Of a stretch of DNA of 32,091 bases, positions 28,233 to 32,091 are shown piece by piece. Made by a program: the position numbers and the translations under genes. This DNA is from a virus. Each line of letters begins with the position of its first letter. The first letter of the stretch is position 1. Below the pieces are notes generated by a model that was not told the DNA's origin, did not search any database, and saw nothing but the letters and a program-made list of their open reading frames with translations. The DNA lies in IMG/VR virus record IMGVR_UViG_3300021962_000387, positions 1-32,091 of that record; one strand, written 5' to 3'.

Positions 28233-28853
28233 ATGGCATTAGTAACTTTTGAGCAATTAAACGAGTTCTTTGAAGACACAGACGAAAACATCATCGAACC
28301 GTTTGTGGAACCCCTGAATGAAGTGATGGAGTTCTACGAGATTAATACGCCACAACGTATTTCTATGTTCCTCGCTCAAGTTGGTCATGAATCAGGTGGA
28401 TTAAGAGCAAGAAAAGAAAATCTAAACTACCGAGCAGAAACGCTCGTTAAGGTATTCCCGAAGTATTTCCGTGGTAAGAATCCAAACGACTATGCGAAGC
28501 AACCAGCAAAGATCGCCAATCTCGTCTATGCAAATAGAATGGGTAACGGTTCTGTTGAGTCTGGTGATGGCTATCGCTACTGCGGTCGCGGTCTTATCCA
28601 GCTGACGGGTAAGAGCAACTATCAAGCATTCGCTTCTGACATGAACATGGATCTTGCTGAAGCGACTGAATGGTTGGAAAACGAAGAGGGTGCAGCTTGG
28701 TCTGCTGGTTGGTTCTGGGATTCTCGTGAACTAAATCAATGGGCTGATAAAGGTGACATCCTTACAGTAACCAAGAAAATCAACGGTGGAACAATCGGTC
28801 TCGAAGATCGTAAGCATCATTATGAAGCAGCCTTAGAAATCTTTGGAGGTTAA
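28233..28853 (+). CDS. GH19-type endolysin
   Basis: A 206-residue chitinase-19-fold muramidase. Catalytic-type glutamates are Glu53 in QVGHESGGLRA and Glu62 in RKENLNYRAETL. The family block YRYCGRGLIQLTGKSNYQAFASDMN and the substrate-cleft NGGTIGLEDRKHHYEAALEIFG follow. It hydrolyses peptidoglycan glycan strands at lysis. No signal peptide or membrane anchor is visible, so it needs a holin; the next gene (28856) fits. Late-promoter-like motif and AAGGAGG RBS upstream. Confidence 0.93.
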   Translation: MALVTFEQLNEFFEDTDENIIEPFVEPLNEVMEFYEINTPQRISMFLAQVGHESGGLRARKENLNYRAETLVKVFPKYFRGKNPNDYAKQPAKIANLVYANRMGNGSVESGDGYRYCGRGLIQLTGKSNYQAFASDMNMDLAEATEWLENEEGAAWSAGWFWDSRELNQWADKGDILTVTKKINGGTIGLEDRKHHYEAALEIFGG

Positions 28854-28855
28854 TG

Positions 28856-29332
28856 ATGCCACGTTTCTCAATAGAGACAGACGAACCAACGCCAAAACCA
28901 GCGATGGATCAGCTACCACCTGCTACGAAAGGTGCAGGTGCTTCTATTCAAACTAATTGGGTAGATCCTTCACCACGCAGCAGCTACGGCGCTGCACCAG
29001 CTGCTCCTCAGTTGTCGGAAGCTGCTCAGCTCGCTAAGATTGAACTTGAAAAGAAGCAGTGGGAAGCTGAAAACGCAAAGCAGAATGAAGACTGGATGGT
29101 CAAGAAGTGGCGTCCCGCAATGGGATGGTGCTATATGGTCATCTGCGTTCTTGATATGGCTATCTTCCCTGTTCTGTGGTCTATCGTTCAGGTGATGACT
29201 AAATCACCTCTAACACAATGGAATCCTCTAACGCTGCAAGGCGCTGGTCTATTCCATCTCGCAATGGGCGCAGTCCTTGGTATCGCCGCATGGTCCCGCG
29301 GCCAAGAAAAGATGCAAGGTGTAACAAAGTAA
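28856..29332 (+). CDS. Putative holin (GTA-holin-like)
   Basis: ATG 28856 is 6 nt after GGAGG; ATG 28853, overlapping the endolysin stop, is the alternative. The 158 residues have a Pro/Ala-rich N-terminus, a charged helix (AKIELEKKQWEAENAKQNEDW, about 60-80) and then hydrophobic segments: GWCYMVICVLDMAIFPVLWSIV (about 90-111) and GAGLFHLAMGAVLGIAAWS (about 128-147). KKWRPAMGWCYM resembles the RPxxGW entry of the GTA-holin family. Position right after endolysin supports a holin that makes the inner-membrane lesion, though membrane topology is not certain. Confidence 0.7.
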   Translation: MPRFSIETDEPTPKPAMDQLPPATKGAGASIQTNWVDPSPRSSYGAAPAAPQLSEAAQLAKIELEKKQWEAENAKQNEDWMVKKWRPAMGWCYMVICVLDMAIFPVLWSIVQVMTKSPLTQWNPLTLQGAGLFHLAMGAVLGIAAWSRGQEKMQGVTK

Positions 29333-29341
29333 GGAAATGAT

Positions 29342-29689
29342 ATGAACGTGAATCCTGTGAACGTGAATGAAGTTCAAAATGCTCAACTTGAAGTTATGAT
29401 GCTTCGTCTATTGAATGGCGATGAAATCGTAGGGAAAGTCGGAGTGGTGGGTAACATGATCAAGGTCGTGAAACCCGCCGCTGTTATGGTTCAACCAGGA
29501 GCTGCTGGCAAAGCACAGATGGCGTTGGTCGATTTCATTCCTATGGCTAAAACTAAAGAGATCATCCTTGATCCCCGTAATGTTATGTTCACCTACGAGC
29601 CAGACGGTCAGATCGAGTCTGCGTATAACCAAAACTTCGGTTCAGGCTTAGTTCTTCCTAAGAAAGGGATCTTGACAACTGCGTCCTGA
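29342..29689 (+). CDS. Second Sm-like small protein
   Basis: A 115-residue protein: MLRLLNGDEIVGKVGVVGNMIKVVKPAAVMVQPG, then MALVDFIPMAKTKEIILDPRNVMFTYEPD, the strand order of Sm-like proteins found in T4-like cyanophages. It parallels the protein at 11448 (LKLNSGEDLLCQLVGDE), suggesting two paralogous RNA- or protein-binding rings. The C-terminus (YNQNFGSGLVLPKKGILTTAS) is extended. RBS AAGGAAATGAT before ATG 29342. The stop lies within the promoter of gene 43. Confidence 0.6.
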   Translation: MNVNPVNVNEVQNAQLEVMMLRLLNGDEIVGKVGVVGNMIKVVKPAAVMVQPGAAGKAQMALVDFIPMAKTKEIILDPRNVMFTYEPDGQIESAYNQNFGSGLVLPKKGILTTAS

Positions 29690-29700
29690 TGTGGTAATAT
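29672..29700 (+). promoter_or_regulatory. Sigma70-like promoter of gene 43
   Basis: TTGACA (29672-29677), 17-nt spacer with GATGTGG, TAATAT (29695-29700). The ATG of gene 43 is 7 nt after the -10 box and lacks a Shine-Dalgarno sequence, as in uvsY, suggesting a leaderless polymerase mRNA. Confidence 0.75.
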
Positions 29701-29706
29701 ATCATC

Positions 29707-32091
29707 ATGACAAAGTTTTACACAAACGCCATTGAGTATGGTAACAATATTCTCGTTCGCGGTTACGATCGCGGACGAGCCTTCAACGAAAAGATTCCAT
29801 ACAAGCCAACACTCTATCTTCCATCTAAGCGCGAAGGCGCAGAGTGGAAAGACATTCGTGGCGCGCAGCTCGACCCGATGCCGTTTGAGTCCATGCGTGA
29901 TGCCAAAGACTTCCTAAAACGATATGAAGATGTCAGCAACTTCAAGTTGTATGGTATGCCTCGTTTCATGTATGCGTATCTGAACGAAGAGTATCCAGAT
30001 GAAATCGTTTATGATCGTGAGCTCATCAAAGTAGCATACATTGATATCGAAGTCAGTTCAGAGTTTGGTTTCCCTACAGTAGAACGTGCATCGGATACAA
30101 TCACTGCTATCACTCTCAAGAAAGATGGTATCTTCCACGTTTGGGGATATGGTGAGTTCAAGACTGATCGCGCAGACGTTCAATACTATCAGTGCAATAA
30201 CGAGAAAGAGCTTCTCATCAAGTTCCTCAGCGAATGGAGCAATGAGTATCCAGACATCGTGACTGGTTGGAACGTCACGTTCTTCGATATTCCATATCTT
30301 GTTCGTCGCATGAATACAGTTCTTGGTGAAAGTGAAGCTAAACGTTTCTCTCCTTGGCGTATGTTTAAGGAACGTCAGGTTCGCACAAAGTTCAAAGACG
30401 AACTCGCATATACTATCTGCGGTGTTGCAACTCTCGACTATCTCGAGATGTATATGAAGTTCACATACTCTCAGCAGGAAAGCTACAAGCTAGATCACAT
30501 CGCGTTCGTTGAACTCGGTGAGCGAAAGTTATCGTATGACGAATACGAAACGCTGCATGAGTTCTATATGAATGACTTCCAGCGATTCATCGAGTATAAC
30601 ATTCGAGATACTGAACTTGTTGAAAAGCTCGATGATAAGATGAAGCTGATTGATATGGCTCTCGCGCTCGCATACGACGCGAAGGTTACTCTGCTTGACG
30701 TATTCACCCAAGTGCGCATGTGGGATGTTATCATTCATAACCATCTCTATAAGCAGAAGATTGCGGTTCCTGTCGAAGGCGGTGGATCAAAAGAAGAACA
30801 GTATGTTGGCGCTCACGTTAAGGAACCTAAGCCTGGTGCTTATGATTGGGTCATGTCGTTTGACTTGAACTCTCTGTATCCGCATCTCATCATGCAGTAT
30901 AACATCAGTCCTGAAACTTTGCTTCGTGACAAACGAGGTAATGCGATGAAGGTTGAGACGAGCGTCGATGAGTTGCTAGATGGAGTGTTCCCTGAAGTTC
31001 CTGAAGGATATGGACTAGCAGCGAATGGATGCTTCTTTGATAAGTCGCATCAAGGCTTCTTGCCTGAGATCATGGAACGTATGTATAATGATCGTGTCGT
31101 CTATAAAGAAAAGATGATTTCTGCTCAGAAAGAGTATGAAGCAACCAAGTCAAAGCAAGCGTCTAAAGATATCTCACGATACAAAAATATGCAGCTTGCT
31201 AAGAAAGTTCAGTTGAACTCAGCTTACGGTGCGATCGGTAATCCATACTTCCGCTTCTTCGATATCAACCAAGCAACTGCGATTACACTCGGTGGTCAGC
31301 TTTCCATTCGTTGGGCTGAAAACGAGATGAATAAGTATTTGAATAGGCTATTCAAAACAAAGGACGCAGATTATGTCATTGCTGCAGATACGGATTCGTT
31401 ATACATCTGCTTTGATCGACTTATACAAATGGTCTTTGAAGAACGAGGAAAGAAACTTGATTCTTCTGAAGATTCGAAGCAGATGGTCGTTGACTTTTTG
31501 GACAAGGTGGCTCGCGAGAAACTTGAACCTGTTATTGATAAGATTTATCAGGATCTTGCTGATCGGATGGCATCGTTCCAACAAAAGATGAACATGAAGC
31601 GTGAGGTTATCGCTGATCGTGGTATCTGGACTGCGAAGAAACGATACATCCTCAACGTTCATGATTCTGAAGGCGTGCGTTACGCAAAGCCAAAACTGAA
31701 GATCATGGGAATCGAAGCAGTCAAGTCATCGACTCCTGCTGTGTGTCGTGAGGCTATCAAAGACGCTCTGACTATCATCATGACCAAGGATGAAGAGGAC
31801 TTACATAAGTTCATTGCTGAGTTCAAAACGAAGTTTTCTCAGCTTTCGTTTGAGCATGTAGCATTCCCACGATCTGTTCAGGATCTAGCTAAATATGAAC
31901 GCGAAACAAAAGGTGTTCCTATTCACGTTCGTGGTGCGTTGCTATACAACGGACTTGTAAAGTCGATGAAGCTCCAGAAGAAGTATGAGCTCATCAAGGA
32001 TGGCGAAAAGATTCGTTTCTCGTATCTTAAAATGCCAAATCCGCTCAGAACAAATGTCATTTCATCATTTTCATCGTTACCAGACGAGTTT
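29707..32091 (+). CDS. 43: DNA polymerase gp43 (family B), 3' end outside window
   Basis: The frame is open from ATG 29707 to the window edge (795 codons, no stop), encoding a T4-type family B replicative polymerase. Exonuclease motifs: Exo I YIDIEVSS (Asp113, Glu115; T4 112/114), Exo II GWNVTFFDIPYL (about 188-199) and Exo III region YNIRDTELVEKL. Polymerase motifs: A DLNSLYPHLIMQYN (Asp386), B KKVQLNSAYGAIGN (about 500-513), C ADTDS (Asp561, Asp563), and KKRYILNVHD. All catalytic residues are present. T4 gp43 has 898 residues; the catalytic spacing is shorter here, so roughly the last tenth or less is missing. The gene begins without an RBS. Confidence 0.97.
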   Translation, partial: MTKFYTNAIEYGNNILVRGYDRGRAFNEKIPYKPTLYLPSKREGAEWKDIRGAQLDPMPFESMRDAKDFLKRYEDVSNFKLYGMPRFMYAYLNEEYPDEIVYDRELIKVAYIDIEVSSEFGFPTVERASDTITAITLKKDGIFHVWGYGEFKTDRADVQYYQCNNEKELLIKFLSEWSNEYPDIVTGWNVTFFDIPYLVRRMNTVLGESEAKRFSPWRMFKERQVRTKFKDELAYTICGVATLDYLEMYMKFTYSQQESYKLDHIAFVELGERKLSYDEYETLHEFYMNDFQRFIEYNIRDTELVEKLDDKMKLIDMALALAYDAKVTLLDVFTQVRMWDVIIHNHLYKQKIAVPVEGGGSKEEQYVGAHVKEPKPGAYDWVMSFDLNSLYPHLIMQYNISPETLLRDKRGNAMKVETSVDELLDGVFPEVPEGYGLAANGCFFDKSHQGFLPEIMERMYNDRVVYKEKMISAQKEYEATKSKQASKDISRYKNMQLAKKVQLNSAYGAIGNPYFRFFDINQATAITLGGQLSIRWAENEMNKYLNRLFKTKDADYVIAADTDSLYICFDRLIQMVFEERGKKLDSSEDSKQMVVDFLDKVAREKLEPVIDKIYQDLADRMASFQQKMNMKREVIADRGIWTAKKRYILNVHDSEGVRYAKPKLKIMGIEAVKSSTPAVCREAIKDALTIIMTKDEEDLHKFIAEFKTKFSQLSFEHVAFPRSVQDLAKYERETKGVPIHVRGALLYNGLVKSMKLQKKYELIKDGEKIRFSYLKMPNPLRTNVISSFSSLPDEF

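Overview
The window is a stretch of a T4-like (Tevenvirinae-superfamily) myovirus genome. It carries, all on the + strand, recognisable homologues of T4 head genes (67, 21, 22, 23), a tail-tube-like gene, recombination genes (uvsY, uvsW, 47, 46), the late sigma factor (55) and the replisome (45, 44, 62, regA, 43). The accessory genes resemble those of T4-like phages of cyanobacteria and marine or soil alphaproteobacteria rather than enteric ones: CobS/CobT-like ATPase and VWA proteins, peptide deformylase, Hsp20, ribosomal protein S21, a DUF1127 protein, a GH19 endolysin and LamG-repeat tail proteins. The host is probably an alphaproteobacterium or cyanobacterium; the sequence alone does not settle this.

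Layout. 1-3901: adhesion/tail proteins, comprising a partial fibre with two 53-residue repeats, a small virion protein, and a four-LamG protein split by an apparent 1-nt deletion near 2028. 3919-8437: head module (67, two unassigned genes, 21, 22, 23) with T4-type late promoters and a terminator after 23. 8438-8986: tail-tube-like protein. 9051-17513: one tightly overlapping operon uvsY-uvsW-unknown-Sm-like-55-47-unknown-46-peptide deformylase-Cys/His/Asp protein-DUF4338-like protein. 17586-23650: a terminator, then short early-type cassettes with near-identical sigma70-like promoters, holding small unknown proteins, the CobT-like/CobS-like pair, a winged-helix protein and S21. 23692-24549: glycosyltransferase. 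24555-32091: replisome genes 45-44-zinc protein-62-regA, interrupted before DNA polymerase 43 by an island (hsp20, DUF1127, endolysin, holin, Sm-like) with late-promoter-like motifs. Gene 43 is open at the window edge.

Together the genes cover replication, recombination-dependent replication, the late switch (gp55 acting on TATAAATA-type sites), head assembly and maturation, host-translation adjustment (S21, deformylase) and lysis. The most notable signals are: eight intergenic promoters with TTG(A/T)CA and a fixed 17-nt spacer; three genes (8438, uvsY, 43) whose start codon lies where transcription should begin, so probably leaderless; a metalloprotease-like VWA/AAA+ pair; and two unassigned proteins behind the deformylase. 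No tRNA gene, CRISPR array, insertion sequence or attachment site was recognised, and no gene-free stretch exceeds 300 bases.
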